Made by a program: the position numbers and the translations under genes
Part shown: positions 33,782 to 41,070 of the stretch, one piece after another
Layout of the letters: every line of letters begins with the position of its first letter
Position numbering within the stretch: the first letter of the stretch is position 1
Origin: JANQPA01 sp964628385
GTDB taxonomy: Bacteria > Bacteroidota > Bacteroidia > Chitinophagales > Saprospiraceae
NCBI GenBank assembly: GCA_964628385.1
Contig: CAZVOD010000039.1
Location: 1-41,070 of the forward strand
DNA: 41,070 nucleotides
Direction of reading: 5' to 3'
The notes under the pieces: model-generated
Seen by the model: the letters and a program-made list of their open reading frames with translations, nothing else
Database searches by the model: none
Told to the model about the DNA's origin: nothing

Positions 33782-33789
33782 TATTTTTG
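33782..33789 (+). promoter_or_regulatory. TATTTTTG -7 box before the DUF5606 gene
   Basis: Exact TAnnTTTG match, 25 bases before the ATG. The region is AT-rich, which lowers its weight, and no clear -33 element is seen. Confidence 0.35.
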
Positions 33790-33814
33790 ATCTTTCCAAA
33801 GAAAGGGACAAAAT

Positions 33815-34237
33815 ATGAAATTAGAAAAGCTAGTTGCAGTGGGCGGAATGTCTGGTGTTTACCGGATTGTAGCCAACAGAAATAATGGATTAATAGTAGA
33901 AGATTTGGTTACAGGTAAACGAAAGTTTGCATCCGCCAGAAAACACCAATTTTCACCCTTAGAATCTATCGCCATCTATACAGAGGATGGTGATTCCGCA
34001 GAATTGAAAGTTGTGTTCCAGCGTATGTTGGAACAAATCGATGATAATCCCCCCGTAAGTGCAAGTGCAAGGTCAGAAGAACTCTTTGATTATTTTGAAG
34101 ATATTCTTCCTAACTACGACAGAGACAAAGTACGTGCTGGTGACATCAAAAAAGTACTGAAATGGTTTGACTTCCTCCGGCAGCATGACCTTCTGACACC
34201 CGACGACGAAGAAGCTGACAAAGATGAAGAGGAATAA
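33815..34237 (+). CDS. DUF5606 protein
   Basis: 140 aa, cytoplasmic. It opens MKLEKLVAVGGMSGVYRIVA, then VEDLVTGKRKFASARKH, SPLESIAIYTEDGD and LKVVFQRM. The C-terminal half, FDYFEDILPNYDRDKVRAGD then IKKVLKWFDFLRQHDLL, ends in an acidic tail. This matches DUF5606, a small conserved Bacteroidota family with an SH3-like N-part and helical C-part, function unknown. Preceded by an AT-rich 196-base spacer and followed by 96 bases before the M3 peptidase gene. Confidence 0.82.
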   Translation: MKLEKLVAVGGMSGVYRIVANRNNGLIVEDLVTGKRKFASARKHQFSPLESIAIYTEDGDSAELKVVFQRMLEQIDDNPPVSASARSEELFDYFEDILPNYDRDKVRAGDIKKVLKWFDFLRQHDLLTPDDEEADKDEEE

Positions 34238-34333
34238 TCTCATGAATAAAAAAGCCGCTCAGTAACAGCCCTAACTACTTTGGCGCTCAAGGCCTTGTTG
34301 CTATTTTAATAACATATATAATCACATGTTTAT

Positions 34334-36055
34334 ATGAGCGCTGTTGCTATACCGCGACCGATCAGTAGAAGGTTTTTGCCAAAGGAATATAAAATTACAG
34401 TATGGTCCAGGTTAAAACCCTACTATAGTGATTTGCTTAAGCGACCTATTGAAAGTGTTCGGGATTTGGAAGATTGGATTTTAGATCGTAACGAGCTCGA
34501 GGCAGTGGTAATGGAAGCCTTTGCTTGGCGATATATCAGAATAACAGTTAATAGTGGAGATGAACAAGCGATGGATTTGTACGAGTACGCCATCCAGGAG
34601 TTGCTACCCAAGATTTCTGCTACAGAAAACACTTTAAACGAGAAATTGGTCAACAGCCCTTTTCTCGATCAATTACCCAAAGAAAAATATTTCGTATACA
34701 TTCGTACTATTAAGAATGCAGTGGACTTATTTAGTAAAGAAAATATTTCCCTGACTACTGAGGTGCAGCTTAAGTCTAAAGAACACGGACGGATATTTTC
34801 GGAGATGACAATCGGCGTGAACGGCAAGCAGATGACACTGCAAAAAGCGGGAACTATCTTGGAAGAGCCTAACCGCAACCTAAGGGAGCAGGTATATCAC
34901 AAGATCAATGAACGTATTCTTCAGGATACTGAGCAGTTGGAAGAATTATTTGACGCGCTACTGGCCAAAAGGCATCAAATAGCTCTCAATGCAGGGTTTG
35001 AGAATTTTAGGGATTACAAATTCCGGGCACTGGGAAGGTTTGACTATACCGTTGAAGATTGTGAAGAATTTCACGTTTCTATAGAAAAAGAAATCTTACC
35101 GATTATTGATGAGATCAACCTGTTCCGCCAGAATGCCATGGGGGTTGCCAAATTGCGCCCCTGGGATTTAAATGTAGAGCCCACCGGAAAAGCTCCACTC
35201 AAGCCTTTTGCTGGCACAGATGATTTGGTGAATAAGGCTATTGATTGTCTGGGAGCAGTACACGAAGAATTTGGCGAATTTATTGAGGTGATGCGAGAAA
35301 TGGGGCATCTGGATCTGGCATCCAGAAAAGGAAAGCATCCGGGAGGCTATAATATACAACTCAATTCTACCGGAGTACCATTCATATTTATGAATGCCAC
35401 CCACTCTCTGAACGATATGAGGACTTTCCTTCACGAAAGTGGCCACGCTACTCACGCCTTTCTTACCAGAAGTCTTGAGGTGAATGCTTCAAAGCGAATG
35501 CCTTCTGAAGTATCAGAACTGGCAGCAATGGCTATGGAATTACTAACTATGGATCACTGGGATGTCTTTTTTGATGATCCGAATGACTTGAAAAGGGCTA
35601 AGATCAATCAATTGGAGAACGTATTGAAAGTGCTTCCTTGGATTGCATCCGTTGATAAATTTCAGCACTGGCTTTATGCTAACCCTAGCCATTCCAGAGA
35701 AGAACGAATGAATGAATGGCTGCGTATTTTTAAACAATTTACTTCTAGTGTAGTCGATCATACCGCATTGGATGATTATGCTAGGTTTTTGTGGCACAAA
35801 CAATTACATCTTTTTGAAGTCCCCTTTTATTATATAGAATACGGTATGGCACAGCTTGGTGCTATAGCAATATGGAGAAATTATCGCAGCAATCCGCAAA
35901 AAGCAGTAAGAGATTACCGGGAGGCCCTCAGTCTGGGGTATACCCGGCCTATCGGAGAGATATACCAAACTGCCGGCATTGCATTTGACTTCTCACAGCA
36001 ATACGTGGCTCAATTAGGGAAGTTTGTTAAAACAGAATTAGATAAGTTATTGTGA
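34334..36055 (+). CDS. M3 family oligoendopeptidase (PepF-like)
   Basis: 573 aa. A cytoplasmic zinc oligopeptidase of the thimet/PepF superfamily. The zinc motif HESGHATHAF puts ligands at His367 and His371 and the catalytic base at Glu368; the third ligand is Glu395 in MPSEVSELAAMAMEL. The N-terminal helical lobe (about 1-220) and C-terminal residues IEYGMAQLGAIAIWRNY and YQTAGIAFDFS follow the family. It degrades short peptides from protein turnover. Length is normal and no defect is seen. Confidence 0.92.
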   Translation: MSAVAIPRPISRRFLPKEYKITVWSRLKPYYSDLLKRPIESVRDLEDWILDRNELEAVVMEAFAWRYIRITVNSGDEQAMDLYEYAIQELLPKISATENTLNEKLVNSPFLDQLPKEKYFVYIRTIKNAVDLFSKENISLTTEVQLKSKEHGRIFSEMTIGVNGKQMTLQKAGTILEEPNRNLREQVYHKINERILQDTEQLEELFDALLAKRHQIALNAGFENFRDYKFRALGRFDYTVEDCEEFHVSIEKEILPIIDEINLFRQNAMGVAKLRPWDLNVEPTGKAPLKPFAGTDDLVNKAIDCLGAVHEEFGEFIEVMREMGHLDLASRKGKHPGGYNIQLNSTGVPFIFMNATHSLNDMRTFLHESGHATHAFLTRSLEVNASKRMPSEVSELAAMAMELLTMDHWDVFFDDPNDLKRAKINQLENVLKVLPWIASVDKFQHWLYANPSHSREERMNEWLRIFKQFTSSVVDHTALDDYARFLWHKQLHLFEVPFYYIEYGMAQLGAIAIWRNYRSNPQKAVRDYREALSLGYTRPIGEIYQTAGIAFDFSQQYVAQLGKFVKTELDKLL

Positions 36056-36138
36056 TTGAAAACTAGCTGATTTTAATCGGTTTTAATGCCTGTGAAACAA
36101 GTATGGCGTAGTAGTGTATGAGTCTGCCTTGCATTTTA

Positions 36139-36146
36139 TATATTTG
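36139..36146 (+). promoter_or_regulatory. TATATTTG -7 box of the GT2 gene
   Basis: Exact TAnnTTTG match, 23 bases before the ATG at 36170. No -33 element found at the expected distance. Confidence 0.4.
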
Positions 36147-36169
36147 CATTTACAAACTCATACAATGAT

Positions 36170-36940
36170 ATGTATAAAGGAAAAAAAGTAGTTGTAGTAC
36201 TGCCAGCTTATAATGCTGCCCCCACTCTCGAAAAAACTTTCAATGAGATTCCTTTTGACCTGGTAGATGAAGTAATCCTTTGTGATGATGCAAGTAAAGA
36301 CAAGACAATAGCTGTAGCAGAGGAGTTGGGCATCAACCACATTATACGCCACCAGCAAAATAAAGGATATGGTGGTAACCAGAAGACATTATACAACAAA
36401 GCTTTGGAGATCGGTGGGGATATCATTATTATGTTGCACCCTGATTATCAATATACCCCTAAACTTATACCGGCCATGGTGAATATCATTGGTGATGGCT
36501 TGTATGACGTAGTGCTAGGTTCCCGCATATTGGGTAATGGAGCCCTGCGAGGCGGTATGCCGATCTACAAATATATTGCTAATCGCTTTCTAACACTGGT
36601 CCAGAACCTTTTAGTGAACCATAAATTATCCGAATATCATACCGGATATCGCTCTTTTAGCCGAGAAGTCCTTACGACCATTAACTTCAATAGCAATTCT
36701 GACGATTTTGTTTTTGATAATGAAATGCTTTCCCAAATCATTTATGCTAATTTTGGTATTGCAGAAGTTACCTGCCCGACCAAGTATTTTGAGGAAGCTT
36801 CTTCTATTAATTTTAAGCGAAGCGTAAAGTATGGTTTGGGTGTTTTGCGGGTTTCTATCAAGCATTTTCTACAGCGTATGGGAGTTATCAAACTTGAACT
36901 GTATAAGCAAAATAGAGCGGAAGCCAAATCAGAGGTATAG
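36170..36940 (+). CDS. family 2 glycosyltransferase (polyprenyl-phosphate sugar transferase-like)
   Basis: 256 aa, a single GT-A domain with no membrane segments. Motifs: VVVVLPAYNAAPTLEKT (nucleotide-sugar start), VILCDDASKDKT (aspartates binding the nucleotide), NKGYGGNQKTLYNKAL, and MLHPDYQYTPKLIP, the acceptor-metal region. SEYHTGYRSFSREVL resembles dolichol-phosphate-mannose synthase-like enzymes, so transfer to a polyprenyl phosphate is a fair guess, though the sugar and acceptor are unknown. Gene order: 115 bases after the M3 peptidase gene, 75 bases before the TIGR02757 gene, with its own probable promoter. Confidence 0.85.
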   Translation: MYKGKKVVVVLPAYNAAPTLEKTFNEIPFDLVDEVILCDDASKDKTIAVAEELGINHIIRHQQNKGYGGNQKTLYNKALEIGGDIIIMLHPDYQYTPKLIPAMVNIIGDGLYDVVLGSRILGNGALRGGMPIYKYIANRFLTLVQNLLVNHKLSEYHTGYRSFSREVLTTINFNSNSDDFVFDNEMLSQIIYANFGIAEVTCPTKYFEEASSINFKRSVKYGLGVLRVSIKHFLQRMGVIKLELYKQNRAEAKSEV

Positions 36941-37015
36941 TGGCATTGGCAGGCCAAAGGGTAAAATTTAAAAATGCTCTAAATCTTTTGCTAAAGTTGT
37001 TGTGTTAAGAGGAGT

Positions 37016-37819
37016 ATGCAAAATTTAAGGGAATTGCTTATTACCTACGCGGACAAGTACAATCAGCCCGCGTTCATAGAGTCCGACCCTATTCAGGTAC
37101 CCCGGCTTTTTACCGCAAAGCAGGATATCGAAATTATAGCTTTCTGGGTGGCTATATTGGCATGGGGCCAGCGCAAGACCATCATCAATAAGTCTATGGA
37201 GCTGGTACAACTCATGGATCATGCTCCTTACGACTTCATCGTAAATCACGAGGAAAAAGACCGAGAGAGATTCTTACCTTTCAAACATCGCACTTTTCAA
37301 ACTACGGATACCCTTTATTTTTTGGCTTTCCTTCAGGAGTTCTACAAAGCTAACAGCTCTTTGGAAGAAGCTTTTACGCAGTTCCTTCCGGAGCAGTCAG
37401 AAGATATTGAGAAAGCTCTTATTGGCTTTCACAACTATTTTTTTTCTTTAGAGTATGCTCCTGATCGCACGCGCAAGCATATAGCCACTCCGGCGAGGAA
37501 GTCTACCTGCAAACGGCTCAACATGTTCCTGCGGTGGATGGTCAGAAAAGATGATAAAGGCGTAGACTTCGGAATCTGGCAGCGCATTAAAATGTCACAG
37601 CTTATGATTCCGCTCGATGTACACGTCAATCGCGTAGCCAGGCAAATGAACCTCCTGAAGCGTAAGCAATCTGACTGGCTGGCCGTTAAAGAATTAACGG
37701 AGCAACTCAGATTGATAGACCCCGAAGACCCAGTGCGTTTTGATTTTGCATTATTTGGCCTGGGCGTATTGGAAGAAGAACCACTAGAAATTATTCTCCA
37801 AGCTTATCAGGTAAACTGA
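37016..37819 (+). CDS. TIGR02757 family protein (helix-hairpin-helix-like)
   Basis: 267 aa. The segments PRLFTAKQDIEIIAFWVAIL, AWGQRKTIINKSMELVQLMD, KHRTFQTTDTLYFLAFLQEF, ARKSTCKRLNMFLRWMVRKD and QLMIPLDVHVNRVARQMNLL identify the TIGR02757 (DUF2400) family. The middle to C-terminal part resembles the HhH-GPD fold of DNA glycosylases, with DVHVNRVARQM in the place of the hairpin region, but enzymatic activity has not been established. Cytoplasmic, no oddities, ends 38 bases from the convergent DUF4783 gene. Confidence 0.87.
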   Translation: MQNLRELLITYADKYNQPAFIESDPIQVPRLFTAKQDIEIIAFWVAILAWGQRKTIINKSMELVQLMDHAPYDFIVNHEEKDRERFLPFKHRTFQTTDTLYFLAFLQEFYKANSSLEEAFTQFLPEQSEDIEKALIGFHNYFFSLEYAPDRTRKHIATPARKSTCKRLNMFLRWMVRKDDKGVDFGIWQRIKMSQLMIPLDVHVNRVARQMNLLKRKQSDWLAVKELTEQLRLIDPEDPVRFDFALFGLGVLEEEPLEIILQAYQVN

Positions 37820-37857
37820 TCCCAATCTTAGCCTATTGAGATACCTGCCAAACAAGT

Positions 37858-38238
37858 CTATTCTTTATCCAGCCTCAATTCTTGTATGAGATGCTGTTTG
37901 CCGTTTACTCTCATATAAATATACACCCTGAAGGTACCATTGTCGGTGGCTAAATTCCCAATGCAATAAATGGAGTCCTTACTTTTTGATGAACCCTGAT
38001 GAACCTGAGCGTAACTTTTGGGCGGATATTGCTTGAAGAAGTCTCCAAGAATTTTGGAAGCCTGGCTGGAATTGTAAACATCTTCCTTTTCTAAGATACC
38101 CACTTCTACAGCGTCATCAAAATACCTGCTTAATGTCGAGGTGTTACCTTCGCTTAGTGCCTTGGTGATTTCGGCAACGTTGGCCTCTGGTAGATACCCA
38201 ATGGCCGTGATTAATAGGTATAGAGCTATATTTTTCAT
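37858..38238 (-). CDS. secreted DUF4783-like small protein
   Basis: 126 aa from the ATG at 38238, which opens a hydrophobic signal (MKNIALYLLITAIGYL). An upstream in-frame ATG at 38292 would add 18 residues without signal character. The mature part (EITKALSEGNTSTLSRYFDD, VEVGILEKEDVYNSSQAS, ILGDFFKQYPPKSYAQVHQG, YCIGNLATDNGTFRVYIYMR) has the cystatin/NTF2-like pattern of DUF4783, an uncharacterised Bacteroidota family. Its stop codon lies inside a 19-base sequence repeated at 16115-16133. Confidence 0.8.
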   Translation of the reverse strand: MKNIALYLLITAIGYLPEANVAEITKALSEGNTSTLSRYFDDAVEVGILEKEDVYNSSQASKILGDFFKQYPPKSYAQVHQGSSKSKDSIYCIGNLATDNGTFRVYIYMRVNGKQHLIQELRLDKE

Positions 38239-38715
38239 AGCGTATCCATTTTTGTTTAAACGGTTAAATAAGCAAATGATGTTTTCAAACACTCATTTCG
38301 CGAAGGCAGAATAATTTAGAGGTAAATCTATTTCTTTGTTCTCGAAATAACTTTGATCACTAATCTCAGCATTATGGTGTTTGTTTGACGAGGAAAAAAC
38401 TGACAAGTAACGCAAAAGCAAATGAAATCTCCTATTGGCTAAAAGTCTTTTATCCGGGGGGAATCCACTAGCCTGGTTACGGACTGATTGCCAGATATGC
38501 CTACCGGATGTATGCTATACATGAAGCTAACGAATAAATATTCTTTGTAGTGCCTTTGGGCCGGAAGAAATACCAGTAAGGCTTAAAGGTCGGCAAAAGC
38601 TATTGTGATACTTGCCGAAATAATCTTGGTTGTTATGGGATTAAGAAAAATTGGGATAGGGCATAAAATATCTTTGTTTAAAGCCTATTTTGGGATCGAA
38701 ACAAAAAACTATATT
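38239..38715. other. 477-base intergenic region before gpmI
   Basis: It is the shared upstream region of the divergent DUF4783 and gpmI genes. The gpmI frame is open upstream to 38605, but that extra sequence is not protein-like. Apart from the gpmI promoter box I see no gene or strong hairpin here. Confidence 0.4.
38669..38676 (+). promoter_or_regulatory. TATCTTTG -7 box of gpmI
   Basis: Exact TAnnTTTG match 40 bases before the ATG at 38716. A TTG at 38651-38653, 15 bases upstream, is a weak -33 candidate. Confidence 0.45.
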
Positions 38716-40248
38716 ATGGATTCCAAACGCAATATGCTCATTATTCTTGATGGATGGGGACTCGGTCAACAGCCTGAAGTCGATGCCATCAGCCAGGCCC
38801 GCACTCCATTTACTGATAGCCTGTACGATAATTACCCACATAGTAAGTTGACTACTTTCGGAGCTGATGTGGGGCTACCCGATGGTCAAATGGGGAATTC
38901 AGAAGTTGGGCACTTGAATATCGGTGCCGGCAGGATCGTATATCAGGAATTGGCAAGGATTAATAAAGTTATTGAAGATAAAACGCTACATGACAATAAG
39001 GTGCTATTACAGGCACTTGATTACGCCAAAGAAAATAACAAGGCTGTACATCTGATGGGATTGGTTTCAGATGGTGGTGTCCATAGCCACATCAATCACC
39101 TGAAAGCCCTTTGTGACATAATGGCTCAGCATCAACTACCAAAGGTATTCATTCATGCTTTCATGGATGGTCGCGATACAGACCCAAAAGCCGGAGTAGG
39201 ATACTTAAAGGATTTACTAGATCATACCAGTGAACAGCCGGTAGAGTTAGCTACCATTATTGGTCGCTACTATGCCATGGATAGAGATAAGCGCTGGGAA
39301 AGAATAAAATTGGCATACGATTTACTGGTACACGGAGAAGGGGAAAAAACGAAAGCGCCACTGGTGTTGATGGCTTCCCGGTATGAAAAAAATGAGACGG
39401 ATGAATTTCTCAAGCCAATCGTTATCACGGGAGAGGATGAGCAGCCTGTAGGTCAGATAGAATCCGATGATGTTTTGATTTGTTTTAATTTTAGGACAGA
39501 CCGGCCCAGAGAGATTTCCACGGTACTTACTCAAAGGGATATGCCAGACTTTGATATGAAAAAGCTGTCTTTGCACTATGTGACGATGACTCGCTACGAT
39601 GAAACTTTTGAGAACGTACATATCCTTTTCGAAAAGCAAGATATCACAAATACTTTAGGGGAGGTTTTGTCCAGAGCCGGGAAAACACAGGTAAGAATAG
39701 CGGAGACAGAAAAGTACCCTCATGTTACCTTCTTTTTTAATGGAGGGCGAGAAGCGCCTTTTGATCAGGAAAGAAGAATTCTGATTCCTTCTCCTAAAGT
39801 GGCTACTTATGACCTTCAGCCCGAAATGAGTGCCCACGAGATCACTGCTGCTATCATTGAAGATATTAAATTGAACCAGCCGGATTTCATTTGTTTGAAT
39901 TATGCCAATACCGATATGGTAGGCCACACTGGTGTCTTCGCAGCGGCGGTGAAAGCTGCTGAAACAGTAGATAGCTGTCTTGAAAAACTGCTGGAAGTCG
40001 CCGAATCGCATCATTATAATGCATTGATTATTGCTGACCATGGCAACTCAGATTATATGGTCAACGAAGATGGTTCACCAAATACTGCTCATACAAAAAA
40101 CTTGGTACCCTGTATTTTCTTCAACAGCGATAGAAAAAGTAGAGCTATAAGTGATGGTAAACTCGCTGACCTGGCTCCAACACTCCTTCATTTGTATGGC
40201 CTTGATATTCCACAAGACATGGATGGCGATATACTGCTGAAGGGTTAG
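38716..40248 (+). CDS. gpmI: 2,3-bisphosphoglycerate-independent phosphoglycerate mutase
   Basis: 510 aa from the ATG at 38716, equal to the usual iPGM length; ATG 38605 would add 37 residues absent from the family. It interconverts 3- and 2-phosphoglycerate in glycolysis with two Mn ions and a phospho-Ser. Motifs: LIILDGWG (metal Asp), DGQMGNSEVGHLNIGAG with the nucleophile Ser, DGGVHSHINHL, FMDGRDTDPKAG, IGRYYAMDRDKRWER, the metal cluster NYANTDMVGHTG and IIADHGNSD, and NTAHTKNLVP. All are intact. Found alone with its own promoter and a hairpin after it. Confidence 0.96.
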   Translation: MDSKRNMLIILDGWGLGQQPEVDAISQARTPFTDSLYDNYPHSKLTTFGADVGLPDGQMGNSEVGHLNIGAGRIVYQELARINKVIEDKTLHDNKVLLQALDYAKENNKAVHLMGLVSDGGVHSHINHLKALCDIMAQHQLPKVFIHAFMDGRDTDPKAGVGYLKDLLDHTSEQPVELATIIGRYYAMDRDKRWERIKLAYDLLVHGEGEKTKAPLVLMASRYEKNETDEFLKPIVITGEDEQPVGQIESDDVLICFNFRTDRPREISTVLTQRDMPDFDMKKLSLHYVTMTRYDETFENVHILFEKQDITNTLGEVLSRAGKTQVRIAETEKYPHVTFFFNGGREAPFDQERRILIPSPKVATYDLQPEMSAHEITAAIIEDIKLNQPDFICLNYANTDMVGHTGVFAAAVKAAETVDSCLEKLLEVAESHHYNALIIADHGNSDYMVNEDGSPNTAHTKNLVPCIFFNSDRKSRAISDGKLADLAPTLLHLYGLDIPQDMDGDILLKG

Positions 40249-40254
40249 CGTTCA

Positions 40255-40279
40255 AAACGGGGCAACAATCGCCTCGTTT
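40255..40279 (+). terminator. hairpin after gpmI
   Basis: A 9-bp stem (AAACGGGGC / GCCTCGTTT, one G-T pair) with a 7-base loop, six bases after the stop. The T-run is poor (GTGGGTTTCC), so it is only a likely terminator. Confidence 0.5.
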
Positions 40280-40442
40280 GTGGGTTTCCTTGCTGTTGAC
40301 ATTGCGGTATTCCAACCAATATATTCATTAAATTCAGGTGCTTGACTTGTCAGAACAGTAACTCGATGAGGCGTAGGCTATAACTTGCCCGTAGATGTTT
40401 ATAGGCAGGCATGTACTACCTGAGCGATTAAGAAAACTAAAT

Positions 40443-41006
40443 ATGCGCTACCTATCCTTTGTGTTTCTTGGCCTGGTATGGCTTTTATCTGCCTGTAATT
40501 CTATTTCCGATAATGAACCCCGAAAGGAACGGGTAAAGAAATTCTATGATCTGGAAGCTTTTTTTAATGCGGAGATCAATCGGCTGGATAGCCTGGGAAT
40601 ACAATTATCCAAGCAGCTTAGGCTCAATGATAAGAGAGAATCCGCTGTACAGGAGAATGTGGATTATGAAAAAGAATTGAAGGTATTCGTCGAAGCGGAT
40701 ATCAATAAGCCGGCATGGTGGGATAAATACGAGGGGGATACAACCTTTTATCAGCAAGACAAAATACAGCAAATCAAATATGAAAGCAGCGATAAGGAGC
40801 TGAAAACCCAGCTTATTATTATTTCCTTTGCCCAAAATCAACAAATCGATAGCGTGCAGGTTTTTAATCGCCTGGAAAGTACCATGATGAATCTTACCCA
40901 AAAAATGGTCTATAATACCGATAACGGTTATAAGATTTATGCCACCGAAAAGCTGTTAGTATCTTCAGAAAACGAAGTGGATATCAGCGCTTCTTTTGTG
41001 CGGTAA
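40443..41006 (+). CDS. lipoprotein of unknown function
   Basis: 187 aa from the ATG at 40443, which opens a lipoprotein signal (MRYLSFVFLGLVWLLSAC, lipid Cys18); the frame is open to 40395 but the extra residues are basic and unlike a signal. The mature protein begins with a helical acidic/basic region (RVKKFYDLEAFFNAEINRLD), continues with a KPAWWDKYEGDTTF segment and ends in beta strands. Not recognised; it resembles small Bacteroidota lipoproteins of unassigned role. No partner gene is evident before the window ends. Confidence 0.75.
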   Translation: MRYLSFVFLGLVWLLSACNSISDNEPRKERVKKFYDLEAFFNAEINRLDSLGIQLSKQLRLNDKRESAVQENVDYEKELKVFVEADINKPAWWDKYEGDTTFYQQDKIQQIKYESSDKELKTQLIIISFAQNQQIDSVQVFNRLESTMMNLTQKMVYNTDNGYKIYATEKLLVSSENEVDISASFVR

Positions 41007-41014
41007 ATAAAAAA

Positions 41015-41041
41015 GAGGCAGCGCCACCACAGCACTACCTC
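41015..41041 (-). terminator. terminator of a minus-strand gene beyond the right edge
   Basis: Read on the minus strand, GAGGTAGTGC pairs with GCGCTGCCTC through two G-U pairs (10 bp, 7-base loop) and is followed directly by TTTTTTATTT. The T-run is on the minus side only, so it probably ends a gene that lies to the right of this window, convergent with the lipoprotein gene. Confidence 0.65.
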
Positions 41042-41070
41042 AGCCCTAACCAAATAAAACCAAATTATAA

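Noticed and set aside
38605..38715. Upstream extension of gpmI
   Set aside because: It contains the likely promoter box and exceeds the normal iPGM length.

Overview
The window looks like a chromosomal segment of a Bacteroidota bacterium, most likely of the Cytophagales. The signs are families largely confined to that phylum (DUF5606, DUF6607, DUF4783, TIGR02757, a fused E1 alpha-beta ketoacid dehydrogenase, an outer-membrane TonB receptor with a CarboxypepD-like N-terminus), a type IX secretion (T9SS) tail on one protein, several lipoprotein signals ending in Cys, near absence of Shine-Dalgarno sequences, and TAnnTTTG -7 boxes in front of several genes. There is no rRNA, CRISPR array, prophage or intact insertion sequence. 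One tRNA with a CAT anticodon lies on the minus strand at 17332-17405.

Layout. 1-6.9 kb: an alpha/beta hydrolase convergent with a GH13-like protein whose active-site motifs are degenerate, a frameshifted AraC remnant, a membrane-anchored LAS-type peptidase, and a tight three-gene cassette (cupin, orphan small protein, glutaminase-less asparagine-synthetase-like PP-loop ligase). 6.9-20 kb: an eroded stretch. It holds a LytTR response regulator with a shortened receiver, a histidine kinase stump joined head-to-head to an N-terminally lost metzincin protease, a DUF4412 protein, a DUF6607 protein convergent with a TonB receptor, a nested palindromic repeat, a DUF1800 protein fused to the end of a T9SS sorting domain, an LLM flavin oxidoreductase, the tRNA, a small lipoprotein, a DsrE-family protein, and a molybdopterin oxidoreductase stump joined head-to-head to an M24 peptidase stump. 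20-41 kb: ordinary, well-kept housekeeping genes: ABC-F ATPase, YCF48-like lipoprotein, M15 carboxypeptidase, a conserved 472-aa protein, mnmG, a class A PBP, a dienelactone-hydrolase-like lipoprotein, E1 alpha-beta, DUF5606, M3 oligoendopeptidase, GT2, TIGR02757, DUF4783, gpmI and a lipoprotein.

The two most interesting signals are (a) the cupin / orphan / AsnB-like cassette at 4877-6871, which has the build of a small amide- or adenylate-forming pathway and matches no system I can name, and (b) three junctions within 12 kb (about 8.11, 15.86 and 19.43 kb) where unrelated gene fragments are joined. Two of these have the same geometry: a divergent pair of genes, both lacking their 5' ends. 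This suggests repeated deletion, or less likely collapsed assembly gaps. The two-component pair at 6.9-8.1 kb seems to have decayed in both partners. The GH13-like protein (1080-3425) appears to be an intact but catalytically degenerate homologue.

All functional calls are from reading the translations. No database search was possible.
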